Source of the DNA: Bryobacteraceae bacterium
Lineage (GTDB): Bacteria > Acidobacteriota > Terriglobia > Bryobacterales > Bryobacteraceae
Reading direction: 5' to 3'
Length of the DNA: 14,378 nucleotides
Assembly (NCBI GenBank): GCA_014379815.1
Contig: JACMLA010000058.1
Location: 1-14,378 of the forward strand
The notes below the pieces were generated by a model, which saw only the letters and a program-made list of their open reading frames with translations, was not told where the DNA came from and made no database searches. Position numbers and translations under genes: made by a program. Shown one piece after another: positions 1 through 7,688 of this stretch; within the stretch, counting starts at the first letter, position 1, and each line of letters begins with the position of its first letter.

Positions 1-1146
1 GCGCAACCTGCTTTTGCGGAATGGGCACTGGACGAGAACCCTCCAGTGGCGGTTAGCGACACCCAGACAGCCTTGCCCTCCCTGGCTCCGGGGAAGCATC
101 AGGTGAGGATTTTTGCCCAGCCGGGAGGACAAGGTGAGTCCATTTTTGAAATCGAAGTGGAAGCGGGAAAAGCTCCCCGTGTAAACAGCATAAAACCGGC
201 CGAGAATACGCTGGGCATAGCTTTTACGCAGTTTGGGGAGGAGAGTCAGGTGACCACTTCACCGGAAGGATTGTCCATCGCAGGATCGGAGGGAAACGTG
301 ATCGGCCAAACCGGGACAACTGCCTTATTGCTTCCGAAACTAGCAGTGACGACCAGCCCGGAATATATAGTTCGCGGCCAGGAAAGCGAGTGGCGCATTC
401 AGACCACGCCATCCGAGGCACCGATACTTTCTCTGTTCCTGCGGACGAATGCTCCCTCGTCAGGAGGGATTATGGTGCGCGTCGACGAGGAGAACGTCAG
501 CTTGCGGGTCAACGGAGCTATCCAGAGTAGCCCCCGGCTGGCTCGCGGAGCGTATACTTCACTCCGCGGGTTGGCGCCTGGCAGATATCGGATCGCCGTC
601 GAACGGGAGGGCTTTCGCGCAGATCCACCCAGCGCGCAGATCAGAGTTTCTGCCGGGAAGGATGTATCCCTGGATTTCCATCTAATCCGCCTCTCAAGTA
701 TCGAAATTAGGAATGCACGACCCGGCGCCCGCGTAATGATCAACGGATCTGAGGTGGGAGTTATTGGCACGGACGGATCGCTAACCTCGCAAGTAGAGCC
801 CGGGCCATGCCGGATTGAAATGCGCCTGACGAAGTATCAACATCGCCCGGTAGAACGTCAATGCGCCTCCGGCGAAACCCTTGTCATCGCCGGGGCGGAT
901 TCCTCGATGACGCAGACTTTCGGTCATGTCCACATCCCATCGGTCAACCCAGGTGAGGCCAAAGTCGTCCTGACCCGCCAGGGTGAAACCTTCAATCTTG
1001 CGATGGGGTATACGGAACTGCCAGTCGGCCGGTACAACCTTCGAGCGAGTGCACCGGGGTACACGGACAAGGTAGTACAGAATCTTGAAGTGATTCCGGG
1101 TCTGACTAATGAAGTGGGAGCGATTGATCTAAAGCCGGCGAAATAG
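1..1146 (+). CDS. PEGA/carboxypeptidase-regulatory-like beta-sandwich repeat protein, C-terminal part (5' end outside window)
   Basis: The reading frame is open to the left edge, so this is the last 381 residues of a longer protein. A GTG at 46 is possible but has no convincing Shine-Dalgarno, and the 15 codons before it read as the same kind of domain. At least three similar units are visible, about residues 158-207, 232-283 and 308-356. Each ends in an L/P-G-x-Y/C-x-I/L turn followed by a G-F/G-Y or K-Y strand, as in PEGA and carboxypeptidase-regulatory-like domains. The middle unit has the typical PGARVMINGSEVG start. An earlier segment, about residues 25-40 (LPSLAPGKHQVRI), looks like another sandwich. 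No enzyme motif or membrane segment is visible; any signal peptide or N-terminal domain (a kinase is one option in such proteins) lies outside. It ends 26 bases before the PAAR-like gene, so the two are probably co-transcribed. The function is unknown; a surface, periplasmic or spike-associated role is inference. Confidence 0.7.
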   Translation, partial: AQPAFAEWALDENPPVAVSDTQTALPSLAPGKHQVRIFAQPGGQGESIFEIEVEAGKAPRVNSIKPAENTLGIAFTQFGEESQVTTSPEGLSIAGSEGNVIGQTGTTALLLPKLAVTTSPEYIVRGQESEWRIQTTPSEAPILSLFLRTNAPSSGGIMVRVDEENVSLRVNGAIQSSPRLARGAYTSLRGLAPGRYRIAVEREGFRADPPSAQIRVSAGKDVSLDFHLIRLSSIEIRNARPGARVMINGSEVGVIGTDGSLTSQVEPGPCRIEMRLTKYQHRPVERQCASGETLVIAGADSSMTQTFGHVHIPSVNPGEAKVVLTRQGETFNLAMGYTELPVGRYNLRASAPGYTDKVVQNLEVIPGLTNEVGAIDLKPAK

Positions 1147-1158
1147 TTCGAACCGCAG

Positions 1159-1164
1159 AAGGAG
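1159..1164 (+). promoter_or_regulatory. Ribosome binding site deciding the GTG start of the PAAR-like gene
   Basis: AAGGAG lies 8 bases before the GTG at 1173. The in-frame ATG at 1179 would sit 14 bases away, which is too far, so the GTG is preferred. Confidence 0.7.
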
Positions 1165-1172
1165 AGAATCTC

Positions 1173-1562
1173 GTGGCAATGCAAGTCTGCATGGGTGCCC
1201 AGATGCAATGCAGTTTCGGGGTCGCCCCCAGTTCCCTGGTGGTGCTACCGCTGAACCGTGTGTTCACGCAGCAGGTCCCTGATGCCAACATCATGGATCA
1301 TCAGCCAATGGTCAACATACTTCCGTTCGGGATGTGCATGTCTCCCGCCAACCCGACAGTTGCTACTGCGACTGCCGCTGCATTGGGAGTACTTACTCCC
1401 ATGCCATGCATCCCTAACACAACAACTCCATGGATGCCAGGTGAGGTAACGATCCTGCTAGGAAATAATCCGGCACTGGATAACAATTCGAAGCTGATGT
1501 GTATGTGGGGTGGCGTAATTCAGTTCATCACACCAGGCGAATTTACAGTGATGGAGCCATAA
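1173..1562 (+). CDS. DUF4280 PAAR-like T6SS spike-tip protein
   Basis: This 129-residue protein matches the DUF4280 PAAR-like family along its whole length. It opens with VCMGAQMQCSFG, followed by an APSSLVVLP stretch, IMDHQPMVNILPFGMC (40-55), SPANPTVATATAAALGVLTPMPCIP (57-81, quoted only by key residues: Cys79 and the Ala-rich centre), W87-P-G, an NPALDNNSK segment and CMWGGVI near the end. The five cysteines are 6, 13, 55, 79 and 110. PAAR and PAAR-like proteins cap the VgrG trimer and sharpen the spike, and can carry or recruit effectors. Here there is no extension, so it is a bare tip and not a fused effector. It is convergent with vgrG, the two stop codons being 11 bases apart, which supports a partner role with that VgrG. 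Metal binding by the cysteines is inference. Confidence 0.88.
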   Translation: MAMQVCMGAQMQCSFGVAPSSLVVLPLNRVFTQQVPDANIMDHQPMVNILPFGMCMSPANPTVATATAAALGVLTPMPCIPNTTTPWMPGEVTILLGNNPALDNNSKLMCMWGGVIQFITPGEFTVMEP

Positions 1563-1573
1563 ATCCTTCCGAG

Positions 1574-3889
1574 TTACTTCTTCTCCCACGCTTCTTTATC
1601 CAGATCGGGGAAAGTAACTTTACAGACGCCTGCGTCGATATGATCCACACGAGCCTTGCCTTTCTCGTCCAGCGTGCCACTTGCTACAGTTGACCCGTCC
1701 GGCAAAGTAATCCGGTACGGTTCGCCTGGGACTGGTTGGCCTTCCTCGTCTACCAGCTCGATCTCAATCCAGTGCTTCTTGTCCCGTGATTCTTCCGCGG
1801 CAGGGTTGTGGGCTGGAGCGTCTGTTGCCGCGGAACGGCGGACGGGCGCCACCGCGGCAAGACCCATGCTGGCCGGTGTCGCGGCCTGTGCAGCCTGTGC
1901 AGCAGCCATAGCACCAGGATCAGCCTCTACCGCTTCCTGAGCAACCGTAGGCGCCAGTGGGGATACCATGCACCCAGCGCTTCCGCTTAACGCAGCTCCT
2001 CCACTGTTGAGCTGGATCATTGTCCCTTTGACGGCGACGCCGGACGCGTCGATGGTGATGAAGTTCCCACCAACCTTGAGCGTGATGCCCATGCTCGCTT
2101 CGATCACAACCTGCATCGCTTTCAGATAGAGATTCTGAGTGGTTTGGCTGCTGTGATTCGACTTGAACTCCTCAATTACGTCGCCTTGCACCGTGACTGA
2201 GTGCGAGCCGGTGATTTTTATGGCCGCTTTACCGCTCACCTCCAGGTTGTAATCCCGCCCTACTTTCTCAATCTGATCGCGCGTGATTTCAGTATGATCG
2301 TCGCGCTCGACCTTCTCCATTTTGTCTCGCGTAACGATCAGGTGCCTGTCCCGGCCCAGCCACTCTTTCCTGTCGTTCTTGACGCGGAGCTCCAGATCTT
2401 TTTCTCCGTGGACGAAGATCTGTTCATTTCCTTTACTGTCTTCCAGCCGGATCTCGTTAAAGCCCCCACCGCCTTTCGAGCTCATCGACTTGATCGTGCT
2501 CTTGGTGTGTTCGTCAGGCAGAGTGTATGGCGGCATCTGGTCGGCGTTATAGACCGAACCCGTGATGATCGGCCGGTCGGGATCACCCTCGATGAAGCTG
2601 ACGATGACCTCCTGACCTATTCTCGGGAGGAAAATCGATCCCCAGTTTTTTCCAGCCCAACCCTGACCGACCCGGATCCAGCACGAACTGTTCTCATCGC
2701 GCTTGCCCTCCCTGTCCCAGAAAAACTGTACCTTGACGCGGCCGTAGAGGTCCGTGTAGATCTCTTCTCCCGAGGGGCCTACAACCACCGCGGTCTGGGT
2801 ACCTTCAATGACCGGTTTCCTGCTATTTCGTTCGGGGCGGAATGGGATCGCGCTCGGGATCACTTCGAACCGGTTAGTGTACTCAAACGGATCCTGCTGA
2901 CCAGCCTGATAGCTGGTGTTCTGTCCGTCTTCCTGGATGCCGACTATGGCATAAGACTGATTGGCATCGCTTCGGAAGTGGTCGAGGAGATCGAACGTGT
3001 ACCCACTCTCGAATCCCATACAATTGCTGCCACCACGCGCGGTCAGCAACCGTGCTTCACGTTCCTGCAAGCGGATGCGCGCATAGCGAGCTCCCTCATC
3101 CCTAGTATTGTGATTACCCGGAAAGTCGTAGAATTCGCCTTTCTGTTCTCCGGGCTCGGTAGCCATGAGACTGGTGTTCGGCTTTTTGAAATCGTAGTCC
3201 ATCAGGGAAGCTGTTCCCGTATGGACGGCGTACTCATATTCCAGAGTGGCTACGGTATCCTCAGGAAGGTTTCCGCCAGTGGCGGGTTGGTAGTGAGCTT
3301 CCGGTTTCGCCGCACACTTCGGAAAGGCCGACGATGCGTCTGCAAGGACGAGCGTATGCTTATCCTCAGCCTGCTCGAAGAAGTAGAAAATGCCTTCCTC
3401 TTCCATAAGGCGGGAGACAAAATTGAAATCGGTTTCGCGATATTGGACGCAGTACTCGCGTGCGGGATACGATCCGGTCAACTGGAGCTTGAAGTCGGAA
3501 AATCCGCGATCTTTGAAGACCTTCTCGACAATCTCGGGGACCGTCAGATTCTGGAAGATGCGGCAGTCGGTGAACAGGCTAAGGAACCACAGCCAGGGTA
3601 CCACCTCCAGCTCAAACGCCGCCATGCCATCCTCCCCAACCTCCAGCAGTTTGATCCTGCTGATGTGGCCGTGCACGTGGCGGGAGGTCTCCTCATCAAG
3701 ATTGAGAGAGAGCACCACCCCCTTTGACAGGAGTGACTTCATGTCGATCCCGGCATTCTGCGAGAGCACCCGCAGACTGTACCGGAACGGTGACGATACT
3801 TTGCTGTGGCCACGGAAGCTGTCGATGAGCAGCGCATCGTCGCCCAGCGTCGTCTTGATGCGAAAAGGGCGCAGGATCTGAGTCAGCAA
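1574..3889 (-). CDS. vgrG: VgrG (TssI) spike protein with C-terminal linker and transthyretin-like extension
   Basis: This 771-residue protein forms the trimeric spike on the Hcp tube. Domains in order: gp27-like hub (about 1-360, with YCVQYRETDFNFVSRLMEEEGIFYFF at 146-171 as the hallmark region), gp5-like OB fold (about 365-450, DLYGRVKVQFFWDREG then SCWIRVGQGWAGKNWGS and GDPDRPIITGSVYN), and a needle-like beta-helix (about 470-635) with an exact octad repeat. An Ala/Pro-rich linker (about 637-702) then leads to a small beta domain (703-771) containing PVPGEPYRITLPDG and FPDLDKEAW. The start is TTG at 3889: GGAGG lies 10 bases before it, and the frame upstream closes at a TAG (3929-3931) with no ATG or GTG. 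The gene is the last of the minus-strand array, 54 bases after clpV. The tail is longer than a minimal VgrG and is likely an adaptor or effector-loading domain (inference). No known enzymatic motif is seen in it. Confidence 0.95.
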   Translation of the reverse strand: MLTQILRPFRIKTTLGDDALLIDSFRGHSKVSSPFRYSLRVLSQNAGIDMKSLLSKGVVLSLNLDEETSRHVHGHISRIKLLEVGEDGMAAFELEVVPWLWFLSLFTDCRIFQNLTVPEIVEKVFKDRGFSDFKLQLTGSYPAREYCVQYRETDFNFVSRLMEEEGIFYFFEQAEDKHTLVLADASSAFPKCAAKPEAHYQPATGGNLPEDTVATLEYEYAVHTGTASLMDYDFKKPNTSLMATEPGEQKGEFYDFPGNHNTRDEGARYARIRLQEREARLLTARGGSNCMGFESGYTFDLLDHFRSDANQSYAIVGIQEDGQNTSYQAGQQDPFEYTNRFEVIPSAIPFRPERNSRKPVIEGTQTAVVVGPSGEEIYTDLYGRVKVQFFWDREGKRDENSSCWIRVGQGWAGKNWGSIFLPRIGQEVIVSFIEGDPDRPIITGSVYNADQMPPYTLPDEHTKSTIKSMSSKGGGGFNEIRLEDSKGNEQIFVHGEKDLELRVKNDRKEWLGRDRHLIVTRDKMEKVERDDHTEITRDQIEKVGRDYNLEVSGKAAIKITGSHSVTVQGDVIEEFKSNHSSQTTQNLYLKAMQVVIEASMGITLKVGGNFITIDASGVAVKGTMIQLNSGGAALSGSAGCMVSPLAPTVAQEAVEADPGAMAAAQAAQAATPASMGLAAVAPVRRSAATDAPAHNPAAEESRDKKHWIEIELVDEEGQPVPGEPYRITLPDGSTVASGTLDEKGKARVDHIDAGVCKVTFPDLDKEAWEKK
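2252..2401 (-). repeat. Octapeptide repeat in the VgrG beta-helix needle
   Basis: Within VgrG, aspartate recurs at residues 498, 506, 514, 522, 530, 538 and 546, exactly every eight residues. From 513 on it is usually preceded by arginine, and a hydrophobic residue sits five places after each aspartate (503, 511, 519, 527, 535, 543, 551). This matches the octad periodicity of the T4 gp5 triple-stranded beta-helix and marks the rigid needle. It is a protein repeat; the DNA itself is not obviously repetitive. Confidence 0.85.
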
Positions 3890-3899
3890 GACAGCTACG

Positions 3900-3904
3900 C
3901 CTCC
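3900..3904 (-). promoter_or_regulatory. Ribosome binding site supporting the TTG start of vgrG
   Basis: On the minus strand GGAGG is followed by 10 bases and then TTG at 3889. It is the only reasonable start signal between clpV and the first conserved VgrG residues. Confidence 0.55.
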
Positions 3905-3943
3905 AGCCAGCCGCGTCGAGCGGGCCAGCTACACACCTGAGTA

Positions 3944-6604
3944 TTACTCGTAAACGAACGTTCCGTTTTCCCCTACCCTCACCCGAATCGATTCAAGCTT
4001 TTCTTTCTCTGCGATTTTGGTCAGGATCTGCCTGGAAATCTGCGGCAGCACAGTGTTCGTCAATATGTTGTCCACATTGCGCGCACCACTTTCCACTTCG
4101 GTGCAGCGGCTGGCAATCTCTTCCACCAGAGCTTTATCGTACGACAACGTAATCTTGTGCGTCTCCTGGAGTCTCCGCTCCACCTTGCCGAGCTTCAGCA
4201 GGATGATCTTCCGCAAAGCCTCGTCCCGGATAGGCATGTACGGAATGATGACCAGTCTTCCGAGAAATGCAGGCTTGAAGATCTTGTTCAACTCCGGCTT
4301 CAGCGCCTTTACCAGACCCTCGGGGCTCGGCATAGTTTCGAGGTCCGCGCACAACTTCATCAACGTATCGGTTCCGGCGTTCGAGGTCAGCAAGATGATT
4401 GTATTCCGGAAGTCGATCTCCCTGCCCTCACCATCTTCCATGCGACCTTTATCGAAGACCTGGAAGAACAATTCCAGAACATCGGGATGGGCCTTCTCGA
4501 CTTCGTCGAGCAAAACCACCGAGTAGGGACGCCGGCGCACCGCCTCTGTGAGTACCCCGCCCTCGCCGTAGCCGACATAGCCTGGAGGTGAGCCCTTCAG
4601 CGTGGACACGGTATGCGCCTCCTGGAACTCCGACATGTTGATCGTGATCAGGTTCCGCTCGCCGCCGTAGAACAGATCCGACAGCGCCAGAGCAGTCTCG
4701 GTTTTTCCAACGCCGCTTGGCCCCACAAGCAGGAACACACCAACAGGCTTGATCGGGTCATCCATGCCTGCTTTGCCTGTTCGAATCCGTTCGCTGATGG
4801 CTTCCAGTGCATGACTCTGCCCAATTACGCGGGAGCCCAGATGAGACTCGAGCGCGAGCACCGAACCGATCTCGTCCTTCAACATTTTGCCGACGGGAAT
4901 TCCGGTCCATCCCGACACGACCTCGCCTACTACCTGAGCGTCTACGCAGACGCGCATTAACGGAGAGTCGCCTTGCAACTGTTCCAGTTCCGTATTCAGA
5001 GTTGCCAGCTCGGCCCGAACCACGTCGGGTTCGATAGCGGGCTGGGTCGCTGCACCGCCGCCACCCGAACCCGTAGCCGGCTGCATCTCTTCCAGCTGCG
5101 TTCGTGCATGCCGGATCCGAGTCACCAGATCCCGTTCCTTCTCCCACCGTGCGTTTAGCTGCTCCAGTTCTCCGGTAACAACTGCGGTTTCCTCCGAGAT
5201 CGCAGTGAGGCGTTCTGTATGATCCGAACCGGTTACGCTCTCGCGTTCGAGAATCCGCTGGCGCACTGCCAGGTCCTCGAGCATTCGCTGTGTATTTTCG
5301 ACCTGTGGAGGGATCGCGTTCTGGCCAAGCGCCAGCCGCGCACAAGCGGTGTCGAGAACGCTGACTGCCTTGTCTGGAAGCTGCCGGTCCGGAAGAAAGC
5401 GATGCGAAAGACGGACTGCGGCGGCAACTCCTTCGTCGAGGATACGCACGTTGTGGTGGGCTTCCAGTGCGGGCACAACACCCCGGATCATCTGCCCGCA
5501 TTGCACTTCGTTGGGCTCATCTACTTTGATCACCTGAAAGCGACGGGTGAGCGCCGGATCCTTTTCGAAGTACTTCTTATACTCCGACCAGGTGGTAGCC
5601 GCAATGGTCCGCAGTTCTCCCCGGGCCAGAGCAGGTTTCAGCAGATTCGCGGCATCGTTCTGGCCAGCCTGACCTCCGGCACCGATCATCGTATGCGCTT
5701 CATCGATGAACAGAACGATCGGCGTCGGAGAGGACTTTACCTCACTGATCAAACCCTTCAACCGGTTTTCGAACTCCCCTTTGATGCCAGCGCCGGCCTG
5801 GAGCAAGGCCAGATCCAGCGTCCGTACAGAGACCTTCTGGAGCGTAGGCGGAACGTCACCACTGGCAATTCGAACCGCGAAACCTTCAACGACTGCGGTC
5901 TTACCGACGCCCGCTTCGCCCACCAGAATGGGATTGTTCTGTCTCCTCCTGGTCAGGATATCCACCACTTGCCGGATCTCAAAATCCCGCGCGACGACCG
6001 GATCAATTTTTCCCTTCCTGGCCTGCTCGGTCAGATCAACAGTGAACTGATCGAGATTGGGTGTTTTGCCGGTGGGAAGTGCGGAACCAGGGGTGGTTTC
6101 TCCAGCAGACGACTGGAAGCTGCGAGCCTGTTCGCCCGATAAGTTCACGAGGGCCTGGAAGTCTTTGCGTAAGGCTTCGACTTCGATCTTAGTGAACTCC
6201 TGACTCACATCGCGGACGAGGCGCAACAACTCCTCATTGCCCAGCAGCGCGAGCACGCAGAAGCCAGTTCGAATCTGCTCCGCCTCGTAATCAACCGAAC
6301 CGAGGAGCCAGGCTTCCGTCAGCATTTTCACCAGCGAGGGACTCAACGCAGGAGTCCTTGCGTTGCCCGACTTCAGCTTGTCCAGGCTGCGCGTCAGCTC
6401 AGTCGAAAGCCGCGCCTTATCAATTCCGAAGTGTCGCAGGATGAGAGTGGCATCGGAATCCTGAGCATCGAGGACCTTCATTAGGAAATGCTCAATCTCA
6501 ACGTCGTAATGAGTTCGCGACAGGCAAAGGCCAGCGGCCCCTTCCACTGCGCTTCGGGTTGTATCGTTCAGTCGTCCGATCAGTGCGCGTAAGCTAACAG
6601 CCAT
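3944..6604 (-). CDS. clpV: T6SS ATPase TssH/ClpV, sheath-recycling AAA+ unfoldase
   Basis: This 886-residue double-AAA+ protein of the ClpB/Hsp100 class disassembles the contracted sheath so that its subunits can be reused. The N-domain (about 1-150) starts [20 protein letters not shown] and contains [17 protein letters not shown], a ClpV-type signature that separates it from ClpB. The first AAA+ module has Walker A GEAGVGKT (229-236) and Walker B VLFIDEA (297-303). A coiled-coil middle region spans about 430-545 and carries a Gly-rich insert (about 509-526). The second module has Walker A GPSGVGKT (628-635), Walker B VVLLDE (696-701) and the GYVGYGEGG pore-loop region (675-683). All ATPase residues look intact. 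ATG start; AGGGAAGA upstream serves as a modest ribosome binding site. It lies 28 bases after tssG and before vgrG, as in P. aeruginosa H1. Confidence 0.97.
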   Translation of the reverse strand: MAVSLRALIGRLNDTTRSAVEGAAGLCLSRTHYDVEIEHFLMKVLDAQDSDATLILRHFGIDKARLSTELTRSLDKLKSGNARTPALSPSLVKMLTEAWLLGSVDYEAEQIRTGFCVLALLGNEELLRLVRDVSQEFTKIEVEALRKDFQALVNLSGEQARSFQSSAGETTPGSALPTGKTPNLDQFTVDLTEQARKGKIDPVVARDFEIRQVVDILTRRRQNNPILVGEAGVGKTAVVEGFAVRIASGDVPPTLQKVSVRTLDLALLQAGAGIKGEFENRLKGLISEVKSSPTPIVLFIDEAHTMIGAGGQAGQNDAANLLKPALARGELRTIAATTWSEYKKYFEKDPALTRRFQVIKVDEPNEVQCGQMIRGVVPALEAHHNVRILDEGVAAAVRLSHRFLPDRQLPDKAVSVLDTACARLALGQNAIPPQVENTQRMLEDLAVRQRILERESVTGSDHTERLTAISEETAVVTGELEQLNARWEKERDLVTRIRHARTQLEEMQPATGSGGGGAATQPAIEPDVVRAELATLNTELEQLQGDSPLMRVCVDAQVVGEVVSGWTGIPVGKMLKDEIGSVLALESHLGSRVIGQSHALEAISERIRTGKAGMDDPIKPVGVFLLVGPSGVGKTETALALSDLFYGGERNLITINMSEFQEAHTVSTLKGSPPGYVGYGEGGVLTEAVRRRPYSVVLLDEVEKAHPDVLELFFQVFDKGRMEDGEGREIDFRNTIILLTSNAGTDTLMKLCADLETMPSPEGLVKALKPELNKIFKPAFLGRLVIIPYMPIRDEALRKIILLKLGKVERRLQETHKITLSYDKALVEEIASRCTEVESGARNVDNILTNTVLPQISRQILTKIAEKEKLESIRVRVGENGTFVYE

Positions 6605-6632
6605 ATAGTTTCTTCCCTGATCCTGATACGTA

Positions 6633-7688
6633 TCACATCAAGAGTAAAATCGTGTCCTCTGGGCTGCGGTCGAATTCCGGCTGCGATTTGATCCACGTGA
6701 ACCATCCCAAACGGGGACCCTGCTCGCTCTGTTCGTCGAGATCACACTCCGGAACATCCTCGCTGGCCAGAATCAACTGCAGTTCAACCTCAGTCTCCCG
6801 ATTGCAGAAAAAGTCCACGAGCGCCCGCAAAGGTCGCCAGGATACTCCGTCAGGGAGAAATTCAAGATACCGCAATCTCTTCAAAGGACCCAGTTTTACA
6901 CGAATCCGGGACTGCTCATCCCAGATCGAATCGCCTACAACCGCCGTCTTCCCCAACTGGGAGCCGAACGCCTCATGCTCTTCCACGGAAGTACGATCTT
7001 CCGGACTTAGAAATTGCCAAGAACCCACGAAATCCCGCACCTGCACCGGTACGCCAAAGTAGTCTCCTATGAGTGACTCCAGCGCTAATGCAGACCGGGG
7101 CTGCATCGAAAGCAATCCAGCGTAAAAGAGCAGGGATCTGTCGGTAATGTCCTGCCGATCCTGTAAGCCCGGAGTTCCCAGTCCCAGCAGGGCCAGCAAG
7201 TAGCTGGAAAGCCTGTCGTGTCCCTCGCGTTCGAAAACAACTCCAAATCTATACCGTTCCCACGCCTGATAGAAGAGGGAAATGATCCGATGGTTGAACA
7301 GGTCGTAGAATGCTGCCAGAGTATCGTCTTTGGCCCGGAGGCGCTCCTGAACCAGCTCTGAATAACAGTAGGGCAGCACCCCGGCCGGGCCTGTCAGACC
7401 CATGAAGTTAAGAGTCAGCGCCGCCTGTTGCTGCTTCCACTCAAGCGACTTCAGCTCCGCAGGCGGAAAGGCCAGATCAGGGTTGACCCGGAAACGAACG
7501 GCCTCAGTTTCCGGTCGGCCAAAAGTCCCAACCATGGTCTGGTCTGGCGATGCAAGCTGGAGCAGCCTGACGGCCTGAAAGAAGTCGAACTCACCCGGAT
7601 CTTTCTGCAACTCTTTGATCACGCGCGAAAGATCAGGTCCTTCCGACGGGGTTATACCAGAATCCGGGATCCCGCTCGCGGTGGCCAT
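6633..7688 (-). CDS. tssG: T6SS baseplate protein TssG (ImpH/VasB family)
   Basis: This 351-residue protein has the usual TssG length and features: FDFFQAVRLLQ (34-44), AVRFRVNPDLAFPPAE (63-78), LNFMGLTGPAGVLPYCYSEL (93-112) and YDLFNHRIISLFYQAWERYRF (128-148). TssG works with TssF (two TssF per TssG) and TssK in the baseplate wedge around VgrG in the cytoplasm. The ATG start overlaps the end of tssF by 37 bases. It is strongly supported by a near-consensus ribosome binding site inside tssF, so translation of the two is probably coupled. The final residues are hydrophobic (ILLLM), which is not unusual for a short C-terminal strand. Confidence 0.95.
   Translation of the reverse strand: MATASGIPDSGITPSEGPDLSRVIKELQKDPGEFDFFQAVRLLQLASPDQTMVGTFGRPETEAVRFRVNPDLAFPPAELKSLEWKQQQAALTLNFMGLTGPAGVLPYCYSELVQERLRAKDDTLAAFYDLFNHRIISLFYQAWERYRFGVVFEREGHDRLSSYLLALLGLGTPGLQDRQDITDRSLLFYAGLLSMQPRSALALESLIGDYFGVPVQVRDFVGSWQFLSPEDRTSVEEHEAFGSQLGKTAVVGDSIWDEQSRIRVKLGPLKRLRYLEFLPDGVSWRPLRALVDFFCNRETEVELQLILASEDVPECDLDEQSEQGPRLGWFTWIKSQPEFDRSPEDTILLLM

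Noticed and set aside
1574..1783. VgrG C-terminal domain as a toxic effector domain
   Set aside because: At about 69 residues with a beta-sandwich look and no catalytic motif, and with no immunity-like gene beside it, an adaptor role is more likely.
2201..3727. Long plus-strand open frame (508 codons) opposite vgrG
   Set aside because: It lies fully antisense to a strongly recognisable VgrG, has no family features and no start signal; its length follows from the codon use of vgrG on the other strand.
3909..3926. Short inverted repeat (CCGC, loop, GCGG) between clpV and vgrG as a terminator
   Set aside because: Only four pairs are perfect and there is no T-run on either strand, so it does not support a terminator; vgrG is probably read with clpV.
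4758..5501. Minus-strand open frame (247 codons) in another frame of clpV
   Set aside because: Arg/Ser/Gly-rich composition typical of an out-of-frame reading of the clpV middle region; no start signal.
5219..6142. Plus-strand open frame (307 codons) opposite clpV
   Set aside because: Antisense to intact AAA+ motifs of ClpV, with no recognisable domain; a shadow frame.
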